A stretch of DNA of 64,000 nucleotides from Idiomarina aquatica (GTDB lineage: Bacteria; Pseudomonadota; Gammaproteobacteria; Enterobacterales; Alteromonadaceae). Location of the stretch: the NCBI RefSeq assembly GCF_003987185.1, contig NZ_PIPS01000001.1, positions 124,001 through 188,000 on the forward strand, written 5' to 3'. A program made the translations under genes and the position numbers. Under the pieces are notes generated by a model. It searched no databases, was not told the DNA's origin, and was given only the letters and a program-made list of their open reading frames with translations. Below are positions 44,667 to 53,899 of this stretch, one piece after another; within the stretch, counting starts at the first letter, position 1; each line of letters begins with the position of its first letter.

Positions 44667-45014
44667 TTACGCGGAGTCTTCATCAAGTACTTTGTCGGTT
44701 TTCGCCGCCATAATGAAGTCGTTGCGATGCAGGCCGTCAATGGCGTGAGTCCACCAGGTAACGGTGGTTTTGCCCCACTCGGTGGTAATCTCCGGGTGGT
44801 GCTTTTCCTGCTCGGCAATCTCGCCGACACGGTTGGTGAACGCTAATGCCTGACGGAAGTTTTTAAATGTATACTCCCGTTGCAGCATCATCACGCCGTC
44901 ACGGGTGATCGGTGTCCATTCAGGAATTTCACGCATCAGTTCTTTCAGTTCGTCGTCACTGACCTTAGGCACATCACCACGGCAGGCTTCACACTTCTCG
45001 CTGTCTAGAGACAT
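44667..45014 (-). CDS. phhB: Pterin-4a-carbinolamine dehydratase
   Basis: Recycles the pterin cofactor used by phenylalanine hydroxylase. From ATG 45012-45014 (AGGAG five bases before) it has 115 residues, the family length; the open frame reaches 45074 without support. Family marks: [38 protein letters not shown], with the active-site His pair. An N-terminal CEACRG adds a Cys pair seen in several bacterial PhhB proteins. It follows phhA by 80 bases. Confidence 0.95.
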   Translation of the reverse strand: MSLDSEKCEACRGDVPKVSDDELKELMREIPEWTPITRDGVMMLQREYTFKNFRQALAFTNRVGEIAEQEKHHPEITTEWGKTTVTWWTHAIDGLHRNDFIMAAKTDKVLDEDSA

Positions 45015-45094
45015 CATTGCTCCTTTCATGTTTGGTAAATGAGTTACTGTGCTTGCGCCACCGGCGCAAGCCATTGAACCTTATCTGGCGCTCG

Positions 45095-45898
45095 CTACGC
45101 GACGTCGGTCTTTGGTTTTGGCGGAAACTTGGGTTCAAATAATCCCAGCTCCATCGCCTCCTGTACCAGCGCCATAATATCCATATCGGAAATTTCGTAA
45201 AGTTCATCGACGCTTTCTATGGTGTAGTAGATCGGCTGGATGATATCAATCCGATACGGTGTGCGCAGCGCATCCAAGGCTTTTAAGGGTTTACGCTCCG
45301 GCTTATCACTGTTCACCGCGTATTCGGTTTCTGCCGGAGACGACAGAATACCGCCGCCATAAATGCGCAGCCCTTGTGCGGTTTTCATCAGACCGAACTC
45401 GACCGTAAACCAATACAGACGGGCAAGATACACCCGCTCTTTCGGCGATGCCGCATAACCCAATTTACCGTATTGATGGGTGAAATGCGCAAACGCCGGA
45501 TTGGTCAGCAGTGGGCAGTGACCGAAGATCTCATGGAAAATATCCGGTTCCTGCAGGTAGTCAAATTCTTCCCGCGTACGAATAAAGGTCGCCACCGGGA
45601 ACTGTTTGTTCGCCAACAACCGGAAAAACTCATCAAACGGGATCAACGCTGGTACTGCAGCGACCTGCCAGCCGGTTTCGCGTTCCAGCACCGCATTAAT
45701 TTCGTGCAACTGTGGCAGTCTATCCTTGGGCAGATCCAGTAATTCGAGTCCCTTCATGTACTCGTCACACGCTTTCCCGGGAATGCATTTTAGCTGACGC
45801 TCTACCAGGTCATGCCAAATCGCATTCTCTTCGTCGGTCCAATGAATGATGCCATTCTCGTCCGGCTGTTTGGATACGTACTTACTTTCTTTACCCAT
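45095..45898 (-). CDS. phhA: Phenylalanine 4-hydroxylase
   Basis: Makes tyrosine from phenylalanine with O2, Fe(II) and tetrahydropterin, feeding the hppD pathway. The 267 residues fit the bacterial monomeric enzyme. The iron ligands are visible: His122 and His127 in FHEIFGHCPLL, and Glu167 in YWFTVEFGL. It begins 39 bases after the megL stop and is followed by phhB. No convincing TyrR box lies directly before it. Confidence 0.97.
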   Translation of the reverse strand: MGKESKYVSKQPDENGIIHWTDEENAIWHDLVERQLKCIPGKACDEYMKGLELLDLPKDRLPQLHEINAVLERETGWQVAAVPALIPFDEFFRLLANKQFPVATFIRTREEFDYLQEPDIFHEIFGHCPLLTNPAFAHFTHQYGKLGYAASPKERVYLARLYWFTVEFGLMKTAQGLRIYGGGILSSPAETEYAVNSDKPERKPLKALDALRTPYRIDIIQPIYYTIESVDELYEISDMDIMALVQEAMELGLFEPKFPPKPKTDVA

Positions 45899-45937
45899 AC
45901 CTTCCTCTTGTTCTGTGAAACGTAATTATGACCCGGC

Positions 45938-47173
45938 TTATGCCGTTTGTTGCCAGCGCTGTTGGCTGGCTGTTAATGCTTGTTGTAAGTCAGCGATGAT
46001 GTCATCGGCGGCTTCCAGACCAACAGCAATGCGCACCAGCGTGTCGGTTATGCCGGCCTTTTGTCGTGCTTCCGGCGTGTACGGCGAGTGCGTCATTGAC
46101 GCAGGATGCTGGATCAGCGTTTCGGCATCACCCAGGCTCACCGCCAGCGGAATCATCTGCAACTGATTGAGAAAATAGCGTGCTTGTGCCTCGTCACCTT
46201 CCAGTTCCAGCGCAATCACCGCCCCCGCATGTTTCATTTGCGTGCCGATAAGATGATGGTGTGGGTGATCCGCCAGTCCCGGATAATACACTTTCCGTAC
46301 CCCCGGGTGCTGCACCAGAAAATCCGCCACTTTCTCGGCGTTTTCACAATGCCGCTGCATCCGCACGTCTAATGTTTTCAAGCCTCGCAAAATCAGCCAG
46401 GCATCGTGCGGGCTGATGGTCGCGCCCATATCCTTAAGCGTAGTGCCCTTAATCAGCGCGATGTCTTCGGCGCTGCCGCAGACGATGCCGGCGACCACGT
46501 CTCCATGACCGTTTAAAAACTTGGTGGCACTGTGCACCACCAAATCGGCGCCCTGTTGTTTCGGTTGCTGTAACAGCGGCGTCATAAAGGTATTGTCGAC
46601 GATAAGGCGAATATCGCGGCCGGCGATGACCTGACTGACAGCCGCAATATCGACCAGTTTTAGATGCGGGTTCGCCGGCGTTTCTAAAAATACCAGCCGG
46701 GTGTTGTCCTGCAGCGATTGCTGCAAGGCATCAGTGTCGTTAAGGTCGACAAAGTCGGCGTGCACGCCGAAGCGTTCAAACAGTTCGCTGAACAACGCAA
46801 AACTGCAACCGTAAATGGCATCGGATACCACGATGTGGTCACCGGCCCTTAAAAAGGCCATGGTACAGGCTGCAATCGCGCCCATACCGGTTGCCGCAGC
46901 CGCCGCAGCTTCGTAGCCTTCCAGCTCTGCCACCCGGGTTTCCAGTTCATGGGTGGTCGGATTGCCGAGACGGCTGTAGATATACCCGGCCTCTTCACCG
47001 GCAAAACGCGCCGAACCTTGATCCGCATCAGCGAATTTAAAGGTTGATGTCTGATATAACGGCGATGCCAGTGCGCCGTGAGGATCATCATGGCCGCTAC
47101 CGGCATGAATCACCTTGGTCGCCAATTGCCACTGTTTTTTATTGTTATTATTTTTGTCGTGATGCGCTGTCAT
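45938..47173 (-). CDS. megL: Methionine gamma-lyase (PLP-dependent)
   Basis: Splits methionine into methanethiol, ammonia and 2-oxobutyrate. The 411 residues belong to the Cys/Met metabolism PLP family. The cofactor Lys is Lys218 in VVHSATKFLNGHGDVVAG. Cys123 in DAIYGCSFALFSELF matches the Cys that marks true methionine gamma-lyases, so this call is preferred over cystathionine gamma-lyase. The N terminus has a short Asn/Lys run (KNNNNKK). No good ribosome site precedes the ATG. phhA follows 39 bases downstream. Confidence 0.88.
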   Translation of the reverse strand: MTAHHDKNNNNKKQWQLATKVIHAGSGHDDPHGALASPLYQTSTFKFADADQGSARFAGEEAGYIYSRLGNPTTHELETRVAELEGYEAAAAAATGMGAIAACTMAFLRAGDHIVVSDAIYGCSFALFSELFERFGVHADFVDLNDTDALQQSLQDNTRLVFLETPANPHLKLVDIAAVSQVIAGRDIRLIVDNTFMTPLLQQPKQQGADLVVHSATKFLNGHGDVVAGIVCGSAEDIALIKGTTLKDMGATISPHDAWLILRGLKTLDVRMQRHCENAEKVADFLVQHPGVRKVYYPGLADHPHHHLIGTQMKHAGAVIALELEGDEAQARYFLNQLQMIPLAVSLGDAETLIQHPASMTHSPYTPEARQKAGITDTLVRIAVGLEAADDIIADLQQALTASQQRWQQTA

Positions 47174-47249
47174 ATTGACCCGTTTATAACCACTTTTTTT
47201 ACAATGTTGTTAACACTAAGAGTGCATTGCGGGGTCTGTTATTGGCAAC

Positions 47250-47277
47250 AAAAAAGCCCGCAACAAGTGCGGGCTTT
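47250..47277 (-). terminator. Terminator of the psp-ycjXF transcript
   Basis: AAAGCCCGCA (47253-47262) pairs perfectly with TGCGGGCTTT (47268-47277) around ACAAG; on the minus strand six T follow. It lies 21 bases past the ycjF stop. Confidence 0.9.
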
Positions 47278-47297
47278 ACTGTAACGGAAATTTTCCA

Positions 47298-48290
47298 CTA
47301 GGGTTTATGCGGCTCATTTGGGGTACGTGTCGAGGCGCGATAAATGCCCGGCAATAACTGGCTGAGCTGGGTTAACAACTCTTTCTGTAAGCGCCCATAA
47401 CCGGGTCGTTTAACATGGTGGAAGGGTAACGGTCGGGTCAGCGACATCACCTGAAACCCCAACCGCGCGGTCAATAAGCCGGCCCCCAACCCTTGCCCGG
47501 CGCGGGCCGACAATTTACTCATCAACTCGGCACTGAGCCATTGGGTACCTACGTCAACCACCAGTTCGCTGATGCCGGCGTAGGCCAGGTTAGCCAGGAT
47601 CTGACGCCATAAACGTACGCGGCTCCAATAGCCCAGCTCGACACCATAACAGCGTGCGACATCCGCAATCATGCGCTGATTACGCCACAGCAATAACAGC
47701 ATATCGGCAATTGAACTGGGGCTAACCGCAACCAGCGCTGCGGATTCCGCCGCCCGTTTGCTGATGATGCGCTGGGCCTGCTGATCAACCCGACTGAGAA
47801 TGTCCTTCTCGAAGCGTTCCTGACGTTCATCGTCGTTCCAGTAGGGTTGCTCGATTTGCTGCCAGAGCACGTGTAAATCCGGGTGCTTCAGATCGGCTAA
47901 TAGCTGCGCCGGTGCCGTGTGCTGCTGACGCTGCCAGCGGCGCTTAAGGCGCCGCAGCAACAACCATTCTCGCCCGATAAAATAGCCTAAACTCAGCAAC
48001 GCGATACCTAAACCGCTCGCCCACAACGCGCCGAGCAGCCAGTGCTGCTGAAAACTTTCCAATAATAATAAGGTTGTTTCGATCGATACCGCCGCCAGCA
48101 GTAACAGCAGACTGATCAGCAGCCAGCGTCGCACTCGCCGGTTGGGCGAACTCGTTAGCGGTTCATTGATGCTAAGCGCATCGGCATGTGCTTGAGGCGT
48201 ATCTGCCTCATCCACGTCGACGGCGGCTGCCGGTTCCTGATCAGGGTCATAATAGGTCAGTTGCGCCTTACCTTGTTTTGGCTGGCTCAT
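47298..48290 (-). CDS. ycjF: YcjF-family membrane protein (DUF697)
   Basis: Inner-membrane protein of 330 residues. The ATG at 48288-48290 overlaps the ycjX stop (ATGA). Two transmembrane helices (about 65-115, LLISLLLLLAAVSIETTLLLL and WLLGALWASGLGIALLSLGYFI) are followed by a cytoplasmic DUF697-like helical domain (VAVSPSSIADMLLLLWRNQRMIADVARCYGVELGYW). It is the last gene of the psp operon. Its biochemical role is unknown, but it always travels with ycjX. Confidence 0.9.
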   Translation of the reverse strand: MSQPKQGKAQLTYYDPDQEPAAAVDVDEADTPQAHADALSINEPLTSSPNRRVRRWLLISLLLLLAAVSIETTLLLLESFQQHWLLGALWASGLGIALLSLGYFIGREWLLLRRLKRRWQRQQHTAPAQLLADLKHPDLHVLWQQIEQPYWNDDERQERFEKDILSRVDQQAQRIISKRAAESAALVAVSPSSIADMLLLLWRNQRMIADVARCYGVELGYWSRVRLWRQILANLAYAGISELVVDVGTQWLSAELMSKLSARAGQGLGAGLLTARLGFQVMSLTRPLPFHHVKRPGYGRLQKELLTQLSQLLPGIYRASTRTPNEPHKP

Positions 48291-49669
48291 AACAGTTTGT
48301 CCCCAAGTAGGTATTCGAGTAATTGATCCAGGCGCACGTGCGGCAAGGGTGACTGGCCGCTGACAAACTGCGGCGACAGTCGTGGGTAGGCGAAACCTTG
48401 CGCCCATGCCTCACGATCCGGCCAGTTTGCCGGCACCGTTGGTGCGCCGATACGCACGCGCTGCCCTGCTTCATCGCAACCGTCCAGCACCACCGTGCCA
48501 TCGGCCAGTTTACCGGGCTGCGCCACGGCAATGCCGGACACCGCAAACAACTGATAGCTGATGCGTTCAAAGTCCAACTGCTGTCGGCTTTGTTGCAGCA
48601 ATTGACCCAATAACTGACGCATGGCGCTGTGTTGCTCCGGTGCGACGTGATCAGCTTTTGATGCGACCAGCGCTACTCGGTCAATTTGTGGTGACAGTAA
48701 CCGTTTCAACAACGAATTATTGCCGTATTCAAAGCTTTTCATTAACTCGCCAAGGGCTAAGCGCAACTCAGACAAGGCATCTTCCCCGGCCTGCAAGGCC
48801 GACAATAGGTCCACCAAAACGATTTGCCGGTTATAGTCCTGAAAATAATTTTTATAAAACGGTTTGATGACCTGCTGTTGATAGTAGCTAAACTTCGCTT
48901 CTAACGAGTCGCGCCATGCTGCCGGCAGGCTCAGGTGTTGTGGCCAGGGGAAAAAGTCCAGTGCCGGCGCATCCGCCAGTTCGCCGGGCAGCAGATGACG
49001 TCCTGGCTGCAAAAAGTACAGGCCAAATTCCTGTTTGCAGCGTTGCAGTTGCTGCTGATAATCACGTGCCAGACGGCGCAGGGTTTCATCAGTGTCCTGA
49101 CTCTGCTCAATACTGGCTGCCACCCGTGCCTGCCAGTCCGCAAAAATCTGTTGTCGCACGCCCTGTTGTGCCAGCCGGCTTTGCTGCTCGCTCCACTGCT
49201 GATAGGTTAAGCCCAGCATCGGCAAGTCCAGCAACCATTCACCCGGGTAATCGATCAGATCCAGTGTCAGCCGGCGGGTATCACTGAGTTTACTGGCCAG
49301 TCCTTTATTCGGTTTGTACTTTAATTCCACCCGAATTTCGCTGACATCACGGGTCGACTGCGGCCAGCCCGGCGTTTCGGCAGTCAGAGCGGCGATGGCG
49401 GTCTCATAATCGAAGCGTGCAACGGACCACTGACTGCTCGGAACCAGCCTTGCGCCCTGCAAGCGCCGTTCGGAACGCACCGCCCAGTAGGGCAAGCGGT
49501 TGCTGTCATTGGCGTACAACATCTGCTCCAGCAGCCCGGTCAACAACGCCGTCTTGCCGGCGCCGCTTAAGCCGGTGACGGCCAGGCGGACATGACGATC
49601 GAGCCCGCGGTCGAGAAGATCGCGGGCTCGTTTAGAAACCTGTTCGGCTAACTTTTCCGTTCGGCTCAC
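48287..49669 (-). CDS. ycjX: YcjX-family P-loop protein (DUF463)
   Basis: Predicted GTPase-like protein of 460 residues. P-loop: LAVTGLSGAGKTALLTGLL (about 28-46); DLIDYPGEWLLDLPML is the likely Walker B/switch region, and ALVASKADHV a G4-like motif. It overlaps pspC and ycjF by 4 bases on either side, so the set is translated together. Homologues are induced with the phage-shock response; the activity is unproven. Confidence 0.92.
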   Translation of the reverse strand: MSRTEKLAEQVSKRARDLLDRGLDRHVRLAVTGLSGAGKTALLTGLLEQMLYANDSNRLPYWAVRSERRLQGARLVPSSQWSVARFDYETAIAALTAETPGWPQSTRDVSEIRVELKYKPNKGLASKLSDTRRLTLDLIDYPGEWLLDLPMLGLTYQQWSEQQSRLAQQGVRQQIFADWQARVAASIEQSQDTDETLRRLARDYQQQLQRCKQEFGLYFLQPGRHLLPGELADAPALDFFPWPQHLSLPAAWRDSLEAKFSYYQQQVIKPFYKNYFQDYNRQIVLVDLLSALQAGEDALSELRLALGELMKSFEYGNNSLLKRLLSPQIDRVALVASKADHVAPEQHSAMRQLLGQLLQQSRQQLDFERISYQLFAVSGIAVAQPGKLADGTVVLDGCDEAGQRVRIGAPTVPANWPDREAWAQGFAYPRLSPQFVSGQSPLPHVRLDQLLEYLLGDKLL

Positions 49670-50046
49670 AGCTTACTGAATTCCTTATGTAAGTTGTACT
49701 GGTTCGAGGTCACGTACTTTTCCATCCGTTGCAGTTCCTGTTCCAGTTCACTCAGTTCCTGGTTCAGTTCCCGAAACGCGCGGTGTGGTGGCTCGCCGGC
49801 CTGATACACACTGCTTTTTACATTAACATGGTGTGCCTGTGACAACTGTGCCGGCGCCTTGTCCAGTATCAGCCAGCCGGCCACATACAAAATGAAGAAA
49901 AAGCCACTTGAGAAGATAAAGCCGGTGAAAAACACCACGCGAACGATCCAGGCCTCAACATTCAAGTAGTCGGCAAGACCGGCGCAAACGCCGGCCAGCT
50001 TGCCTTTTTCGGTATTACGACGCAATTCACGTTTGCCTGAGCTCAT
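49666..50046 (-). CDS. pspC: Phage-shock protein C
   Basis: Inner-membrane sensor/activator of 126 residues; with PspB it releases PspF from PspA during envelope stress. PspC domain: RNTEKGKLAGVCAGLADYLNVEAWIVRVVFFTGFIFSSGFFFILYVAGWLIL. A C-terminal helical tail (FRELNQELSELEQELQRMEKYV) is coiled-coil-like. Start ATG 50044-50046 overlaps the pspB stop; GGAGGGAG lies upstream. It overlaps ycjX by 4 bases. Confidence 0.95.
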   Translation of the reverse strand: MSSGKRELRRNTEKGKLAGVCAGLADYLNVEAWIVRVVFFTGFIFSSGFFFILYVAGWLILDKAPAQLSQAHHVNVKSSVYQAGEPPHRAFRELNQELSELEQELQRMEKYVTSNQYNLHKEFSKL

Positions 50047-50279
50047 ATGTGCTCCCTCCAATTGGGCGCATCGGCGTCCAGAATGCGTTCCAGCGTCTTG
50101 ATTCTGTCACGCATTTTTTCAACCTGTTCAGCCATTTGGTTTAACTGCATGCGCTCTTCGTCACTTAAACCTTTGTTCACCTGCTTCTTGCTGCGGTAAT
50201 GCAGAATCAGCCAGATGGGTGCGACAAAAATCGTGAATAAGATAATTGGCGCAACTAACAGTCCTAAAATGCTTTCCAT
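50043..50279 (-). CDS. pspB: Phage-shock protein B
   Basis: Small inner-membrane protein of 78 residues that works with PspC. N-terminal helix ILGLLVAPIILFTIFVAPIWLILHY, then a cytoplasmic coiled coil (LSDEERMQLNQMAEQVEKMRDRIKTLERILDADAPNW), the exact PspB layout. It starts 34 bases after pspA and overlaps pspC by 4 bases. Confidence 0.96.
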   Translation of the reverse strand: MESILGLLVAPIILFTIFVAPIWLILHYRSKKQVNKGLSDEERMQLNQMAEQVEKMRDRIKTLERILDADAPNWREHI

Positions 50280-50313
50280 AATCCGTTCCTAGTCGAGTCG
50301 ATTAGCGTTGCGG

Positions 50314-50988
50314 TTACTCGCCGCCTTTTGCTTTGGCTTTCATGCGAGCTTTTAACGCTTCCAGCTCATCATTCACTTTGCCTTCGTTTTCCAGCTCAGC
50401 GAACTCGTCGCGCAACGTACGTTTGCCTAAATCATAGGATTCAACCTGTGCTTCGATATCATCAATCTTAGCTTCGTAACGGTCAAATTTTTCCATCGCA
50501 TCGTTGACTTTATTACTGTCGACCTGCTGCTTAACCGCAAGACGGCTGGTCGCTGTCTTCTGGCGCATCAGAATGGTTTTCTGACGAGCTTTAGCATCGG
50601 CTAACTTTTCCTGTAACTGACCGATTTCGTCGTTCAGTTTATCCAGGCTTTCGTCAACACGGTCGATTTCGTGCTGCAACGATTCAACCACTTGCTGCGC
50701 TTTTTGTTTTTCAATCAACGCCTGCTTAGCCAAATCTTCACGCTCTTTAGACAGTGCCAGCTCGGCTTTGCTTTCCCAGTCCAGCACTTCGTGTTCCGCG
50801 CGCTGCTGCTGACGCTGCACGTCTTTTTTCTCGGCCAGTAAACGAGCGGAGGTAGAACGCACTTCAACCAGTGTGTCTTCCATTTCCTGAATGATCAGGC
50901 GCACCATTTTTTGTGGATCTTCTGCTTTATCCAGAAGCGAGTTGATATTCGAGTTCACGATATCGCTAAAACGTGAAAAAATACCCAT
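50314..50988 (-). CDS. pspA: Phage-shock protein A
   Basis: Peripheral membrane, ESCRT-III-like protein of 224 residues that repairs membranes and inhibits PspF. Almost all coiled coil; begins MGIFSRFSDIVNSNINSLLDKAEDPQKMVRLIIQEMEDTLVEVRS, the family signature, with RRTLRDEF-like and ELEALKARMKAK blocks at the end. GTGAGG precedes the ATG. It is the first gene of pspABC-ycjXF, with a candidate sigma-54 promoter at 51051-51066. Confidence 0.97.
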   Translation of the reverse strand: MGIFSRFSDIVNSNINSLLDKAEDPQKMVRLIIQEMEDTLVEVRSTSARLLAEKKDVQRQQQRAEHEVLDWESKAELALSKEREDLAKQALIEKQKAQQVVESLQHEIDRVDESLDKLNDEIGQLQEKLADAKARQKTILMRQKTATSRLAVKQQVDSNKVNDAMEKFDRYEAKIDDIEAQVESYDLGKRTLRDEFAELENEGKVNDELEALKARMKAKAKGGE

Positions 50989-51050
50989 AATAATTACCTC
51001 ACAGTTGGTGTTTCGAATAAGTGGCCATGATTGACCTCTGCTGTTAGGTA

Positions 51051-51066
51051 TTCAACAATCAGGCCA
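51051..51066 (-). promoter_or_regulatory. Candidate sigma-54 promoter of the psp operon
   Basis: On the minus strand: TGGCCT, five bases, TTGAA. It matches TGGC of the -24 element and TTG-A of the -12 element in the correct spacing. It lies 63 bases before the pspA start, facing it, and PspF is encoded next door. The -12 element lacks the GC core, as I recall is also the case at E. coli pspA. Confidence 0.6.
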
Positions 51067-51198
51067 ACTTTTAAATTCGACTTAACCATCTGTTTTTGTT
51101 AGATTTTTATTGAAATAAAACGATTGTCCGCTTGCACTTATTTGTAAGTTCGACTAATAATTGGCAAAAATAACTATAAAAATGGGATTTTACCTAAC

Positions 51199-52287
51199 AT
51201 GAGCCAATTTCGCCAAAAGGATAACCTCATCGGTCAGTCCAACAGCTTCGTCGAAGTGTTGGAACACGTCTCGCAAGTGGCTCCGCTGAATAAACCGATC
51301 CTGATCATCGGTGAGCGCGGTACGGGTAAAGAGCTGATTGCCCAGCGCTGCCACTTTCTGTCGCAACGCTGGGATCAGAAATACATTACCCTAAACTGCG
51401 CATCCCTTAACGATAACTTACTCGAAAGTGAATTATTTGGCCACGAAGCCGGCGCCTTTACCGGTGCCAGCAAACGCCATGAGGGTCGTTTTGAACGCGC
51501 CGACGGTGGCTCGTTGTTTTTGGACGAGCTGGCCAATACGTCGATGCTGGTGCAGGAAAAACTGCTGCGGGTGATTGAATACGGCGAATTTGAACGCGTC
51601 GGTGGTTCACGCCCGGTAAAAGTCGATACCCGCTTAATTGCCGCCACCAACGAGGATTTACCGACGTTGGCGGAACAGGGCAAGTTTCGCCACGACTTAC
51701 TCGACCGGCTGGCGTTTGATGTGATTACCCTGCCGCCGCTGCGCGAGCGTCAGGAGGACATTCTGGTGCTGGCGGAACACTTTGCCATTGCCATGGCGCG
51801 GGAATTGGAATATGAATTGTTCAGTGGCTTTACCGAAAAAGCAAAGCGGTTGTTGCTGGAGTATGATTGGCCGGGTAATGTACGGGAGCTGAAAAACGTC
51901 ATCGAACGCAGTGTCTATCGGGTCGGTAACGGTCATATTCCGGTCTCGGAGATTGTACTTGATCCCTTTGACAGCCCGTTCCGTCCGCAGGCGCGGCCAG
52001 CCAACCCTGCAACCACAACGCCGACAGCGGCAGCAACTCCGGCCGCGGCAACAACAGCGCCGGCACCCGCGGCGGCGGTCGCCGAGCCGCGCTTGGACGT
52101 CAGTGAGCCACTGGATTTAAAACAGGAATCACAAGCGTTTGAAATTCGGGTGTTGAAAGAGGCCCTCAAACAGTGTCAGTTTAACCAGAAGAAGACCGCG
52201 AAGCATTTAGGATTAACCTATCATCAGTTACGGGGTTATCTTAAAAAATATCAACTACTGGAAGGTACCAACGGCGATAATGATTAA
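51199..52287 (+). CDS. pspF: PspF, sigma-54-dependent activator
   Basis: Enhancer-binding protein of 362 residues with no regulatory N-terminal domain, as expected for PspF. Walker A GERGTGKE (38-45), GAFTGA (85-90), Walker B GGSLFLDE (103-110). The C-terminal HTH is in KKTAKHLGLTYHQLRGYLKKY. Between them is an unusual linker (about 255-300) rich in Ala, Pro and Thr. It is divergent from pspA and overlaps sapA by 8 bases, so it is co-translated with the Sap transporter genes. Confidence 0.96.
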   Translation: MSQFRQKDNLIGQSNSFVEVLEHVSQVAPLNKPILIIGERGTGKELIAQRCHFLSQRWDQKYITLNCASLNDNLLESELFGHEAGAFTGASKRHEGRFERADGGSLFLDELANTSMLVQEKLLRVIEYGEFERVGGSRPVKVDTRLIAATNEDLPTLAEQGKFRHDLLDRLAFDVITLPPLRERQEDILVLAEHFAIAMARELEYELFSGFTEKAKRLLLEYDWPGNVRELKNVIERSVYRVGNGHIPVSEIVLDPFDSPFRPQARPANPATTTPTAAATPAAATTAPAPAAAVAEPRLDVSEPLDLKQESQAFEIRVLKEALKQCQFNQKKTAKHLGLTYHQLRGYLKKYQLLEGTNGDND

Positions 52288-53899
52288 TCTGCGAATGACG
52301 CTGCCTTTAGTGCTTGGTCTATTCAGCATTGCCTGCAGTAATGAACAACAATTGCCCGAGCCGCTTCGAAAAGGGCTGGTGTACTGCTCTGAGGGTAATC
52401 CGGAAGGGTTTAACCCGCAACGTATTACCTCAGGCACAACCGTCGATGCCACTGCGGCGCAATTGTACGATCGCCTCATCGATTACGACGCCGAAACGCA
52501 GCAGTTTGTGCCGGCATTGGCCGAACAATGGCAGGCGCTCGACAACGGTACCCGCTACCGCTTTCAATTACGCGACGGCGTGGCCTTTCATAGCACAGCC
52601 TATTTTACCCCGTCGCGGCCGTTTAACGCCGACGACGTGATCTTCAGTTTTAACCGCTGGCTGGACCCAACGTCGCTGTACCATAACGTTGGTGGCGGCA
52701 ATTACCCATTTTTCACAGCAACCGGGCTGGATAAATTGATCAAACGGGTGGTGAAAGTCGACACCATGACCATTGATATTATCCTTAACAACGCTGACAG
52801 CTCCTTCTTAGCCAATCTGGCCACCGATTTTGCCGTGATTCTGTCGGCGGAATACGCTGGCCAATTGGCAGTCGACGGAACCCCGGAACGTATTGACCAT
52901 CAGCCCATCGGCACCGGTCCCTATCGCTTTGCCGCTTATCGTAAAGATTACTTTATTCGCTATAACCGCAATCCGGATTACTGGCGTGAAGGCCCGCAAA
53001 TTGAACATCTGGTGTATTCGATAACGCCCAACGCCAATAAACGGATGTTAAAACTGGTGACCGGCGAATGTGACGTTATCCCCTACCCTTTGGTCAGTAA
53101 ATTGCAGTCGCTGAACCAGGCGCAAATTGAAGTGAAATCAGAGGTAAGCCCGAACGTGGCGTTCTGGGCCTTTAACACGCAGAAAAAGCCTTTTGATGAT
53201 CCCACCGTGCGCCAGGCGCTGAGCCACGCCATCAATCGACGTGCCATCATCGACGCCATCTATTATGGCAGCGCCGAGCGTGCTGACTCGATTTTGCCGC
53301 CGACCTCGTGGGCATACAGTGCCAATGGTAGTGACGTTGATTATGACCCCGAGAAAGCGCGCCAACTGCTGCGTCAGGCCGGCGTTCGCGATGGCTTCCG
53401 GATGACCATTTGGGCCATGCCGGTGCAGCGGGTTTATAACCCAAACGCCCGTCGTATGGCCGAGCTGATGCAGTCGGACCTGGCTCAGGTTGGCATCGAC
53501 GCCCGCATTGTCAGCTACGAATGGAACAGTTTCCGCCGCCGCCTGAGTCGCGGCGAACACGATACGGCGCTGATTGGCTGGTATGCGGATAATGCCGACC
53601 CGGATAATTTCTTCCGCCCGTTGCTCAGTTGCGCCGCCGTTGCCATTGGCAGTAACCGCGCTAACTGGTGTCATCCCGGTTTCGACCAAATTTTACTGGA
53701 GGCCATCGCCACCACCGATACCGAGACACGCCGCCAGTTGTACCGTTCGGCGCAGGATCTGCTGAACCAGCAGGTGCCGTTATTGCCGATCGCCCACTCG
53801 ATGCGCTATCAAGCGCAACAGGACTTTGTCACCGGGGTTGAGCTGCCTCCTTATGGCGGCATCAGTTTTCGGCGAGCCGGCAAGGAGCTTAAGCCATGA
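52280..53899 (+). CDS. sapA: SapA, peptide ABC-transporter binding protein
   Basis: Periplasmic binding lipoprotein of 539 residues in the DppA/OppA family. The signal peptide ends in the lipobox FSIAC. The family begins GLVYCSEGNPEGFNPQ and continues with PIGTGPYRFAAYRKDYFIRYNRNPDYW. Sap systems are linked to antimicrobial-peptide resistance and in E. coli to putrescine export; the ligand here is open. It overlaps pspF by 8 bases and sapB by 4. Confidence 0.93.
   Translation: MINLRMTLPLVLGLFSIACSNEQQLPEPLRKGLVYCSEGNPEGFNPQRITSGTTVDATAAQLYDRLIDYDAETQQFVPALAEQWQALDNGTRYRFQLRDGVAFHSTAYFTPSRPFNADDVIFSFNRWLDPTSLYHNVGGGNYPFFTATGLDKLIKRVVKVDTMTIDIILNNADSSFLANLATDFAVILSAEYAGQLAVDGTPERIDHQPIGTGPYRFAAYRKDYFIRYNRNPDYWREGPQIEHLVYSITPNANKRMLKLVTGECDVIPYPLVSKLQSLNQAQIEVKSEVSPNVAFWAFNTQKKPFDDPTVRQALSHAINRRAIIDAIYYGSAERADSILPPTSWAYSANGSDVDYDPEKARQLLRQAGVRDGFRMTIWAMPVQRVYNPNARRMAELMQSDLAQVGIDARIVSYEWNSFRRRLSRGEHDTALIGWYADNADPDNFFRPLLSCAAVAIGSNRANWCHPGFDQILLEAIATTDTETRRQLYRSAQDLLNQQVPLLPIAHSMRYQAQQDFVTGVELPPYGGISFRRAGKELKP

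Noticed and set aside
47174-47249. TyrR half-site before megL (TGTAAA on the minus strand)
   Set aside because: The second half-site does not match TTTACA at the right distance, so I do not call a box.
51161-51180. TTGGCA on the plus strand as a sigma-54 -24 element for pspF
   Set aside because: No -12 element lies at the required distance; the better sigma-54 candidate faces pspA on the minus strand.
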